This document shows positions 63,125 through 64,000 of a stretch of 64,000 bases of DNA, in pieces. The stretch is taken from contig CANTUR010000127.1 in the NCBI GenBank assembly GCA_947683625.1, positions 124,001 to 188,000 on the forward strand, given 5' to 3'. A program made the translations under genes and the position numbers. The notes below the pieces were generated by a model that saw only the letters and a program-made list of their open reading frames with translations, searched no databases and had not been told where the DNA came from. The first letter of the stretch is position 1. Each line of letters starts with the position of its first letter. The DNA comes from Mallotus nudiflorus. Its lineage: Eukaryota; Streptophyta; Magnoliopsida; Malpighiales; Euphorbiaceae.

Positions 63125-64000
63125 AAACTAAAATTTTATTCAAAGAAGACAATGAGAAATTTTATTTCCTATTCTAGATGTCAGGAACACTGAGTCTCAT
63201 AGTGGTTGTCCTTGAGGTGGTTGACATAACAATTATTCTTGCATCTGTTTGCCAATTGTTTCTATGACTTCATCTTCCTGTACCTCAAATGTGTATTTTT
63301 TTTTAGTAGCTTCTCATCATCAAACTCATCCTCCCATCTTGTAGGCATAATCGACTTGAAGGGTATGTCAAAAGAAGGTGGTTTAGTATAAAACACCTTA
63401 TAGTTGAACTTTCCTAAAGGTTGACCTAAAAAGTCTTATGCTCTTTTTGGTGGCTGCTCGAGAATTTCAGGCTCTTCTTTTACCGGCTTATCATCAAATC
63501 ATCTCCCCAACCTGAAGGCTCAATTGATTCAATAAGGATATCAGCGAAGGGTGGTTTTGAGTAGAATACTTTGTAATCAAACCTGCCTAAAGGTTGGCCT
63601 AGTAAATCTTCCACTCCTCTCTGTGGCTATTCGAAAGGTTCTCCATTGGGTATAAGGTTGAGGTCCTCGAAGGAGCTTAGCACTTCTTCTTCGCTAACCC
63701 TTGAGTTGATCATCATGATGGTTGGTGGTGGAACATTTCGATAATTTGGGAAAGGGTTATTTTTGGTGTTTAGGTTAGAGTTGGATTTTTTAGGGTCAGT
63801 GATTTTTCCAGAGTCTATCAGGTTTTAGATCTCATGTTTTAGGCAGATAAAATTGTTTATGGGATGGCCAGCAGCTTGGTGGAATTTACAGTAACTGTTA
63901 GGGTCAAAACTAGGGACATTTGGGTTTGGTGGCTTGGAAAAGGTTAAGGTTCAGAGTAGGCCTTTTTGGATTAGTCTCTTTAGGACTTTGGAGAGTGGTT
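63125..64000 (-). pseudogene. gag: Element K gag/protease-linker region, broken
   Basis: On the minus strand from about 63910 the text CKFHQAAGHPINNFICLKHE is the Cys/His region typical of Tat/Athila gag. DSGKITDP and NVPPPTIMMINSRVSEEE follow. Two diverged repeats of a ~40-residue segment (around 'KVFYSKPPFADILIESIEPSG') lie at about 63330-63660. Stops and shifts interrupt it; upstream gag is outside the window. Confidence 0.65.

Larger units (their letters stand above)
56736..64000 (-). mobile_element. K: Tat-type Ty3-gypsy retrotransposon, minus orientation, runs past the window
   Basis: 3' LTR at 56736-58179, then on the minus strand integrase (58484-58993), RNase H and a second RNase H (about 59050-59885), RT (60205-60830), a pre-RT linker and gag-type text up to 64000. 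Gypsy order (RT, RNase H, integrase) plus an additional archaeal-type RNase H identifies the Tat/Ogre group. All frames are interrupted. The 5' LTR is outside the window. A partial LTR (L) lies inside at 61248-62625. Confidence 0.85.

Overview
The window is plant nuclear DNA, most likely from a eudicot. The evidence is strong AT richness, five-exon gene structure with GT-AG introns, an RWP-RK transcription factor gene of the RKD type, and a dense load of plant LTR retrotransposons (Sirevirus-type and other Ty1-copia, chromovirus and Tat-type Ty3-gypsy), MULEs and MITEs. I cannot name the species. I see no prokaryotic operons, CRISPR array, rRNA or tRNA gene.

Layout. Positions 1-36220 are one nested stack. 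The outermost element (A) is a plus-strand Sirevirus-like copia element that keeps gag but has no pol. It begins about 530 bp before the window and ends at 36220. It carries three insertions. Element B is a decayed full-length Sirevirus (596-9306) in A's 5' LTR. C2 is a minus-strand solo LTR of a chromovirus (9665-12891 plus 24395-24439) in A's gag. Element D is a minus-strand copia element (28046-36214) one base before the end of A's 3' LTR. C2 is itself split by C1, a young full-length chromovirus of the same family (12892-24389) in the opposite orientation, so about 3.2 kb of LTR is repeated head to head around position 12892. Target-site duplications are visible for B, C2, C1 and D.

Positions 36731-44951 hold a second nest. 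Copia element E (minus strand, about 0.2 kb LTRs, TSD TATCT) is split in its RT/RNase H region by a MULE (F, 37589-41413, about 200 bp TIRs, 9-bp TSD). The MULE carries a fragment of a host alpha-N-acetylglucosaminidase (NAGLU) gene, which makes it a Pack-MULE. It was later hit by a gypsy solo LTR (G, 38937-41120).

Positions 47284-50324 (minus strand) hold the only intact host gene I find, an RKD5-like RWP-RK transcription factor. Five exons join in frame to a 325-residue protein. Its start codon is overlapped by a short out-of-frame upstream ORF.

Positions 50700-56735 are AT-rich intergenic DNA with microsatellites, a fold-back element, two small solo LTRs, a second non-autonomous MULE and several MITEs. 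Positions 56736-64000 are the 3' part of a minus-strand Tat-type Ty3-gypsy element (K) with a second, archaeal-type RNase H domain. Its pol region is interrupted by a partial LTR (L) related to G. K runs off the right edge.

The retroelement genes are all broken by stops, frameshifts or deletions. Many of the stops are TAA or TAG where these families have glutamine or tryptophan, as expected from C-to-T decay of methylated DNA. I found no evidence for a novel biochemical system. The points most worth attention are the Pack-MULE gene capture, the gag-only Sirevirus, the 3.2-kb LTR palindrome, and the RKD5-like gene with its upstream ORF.
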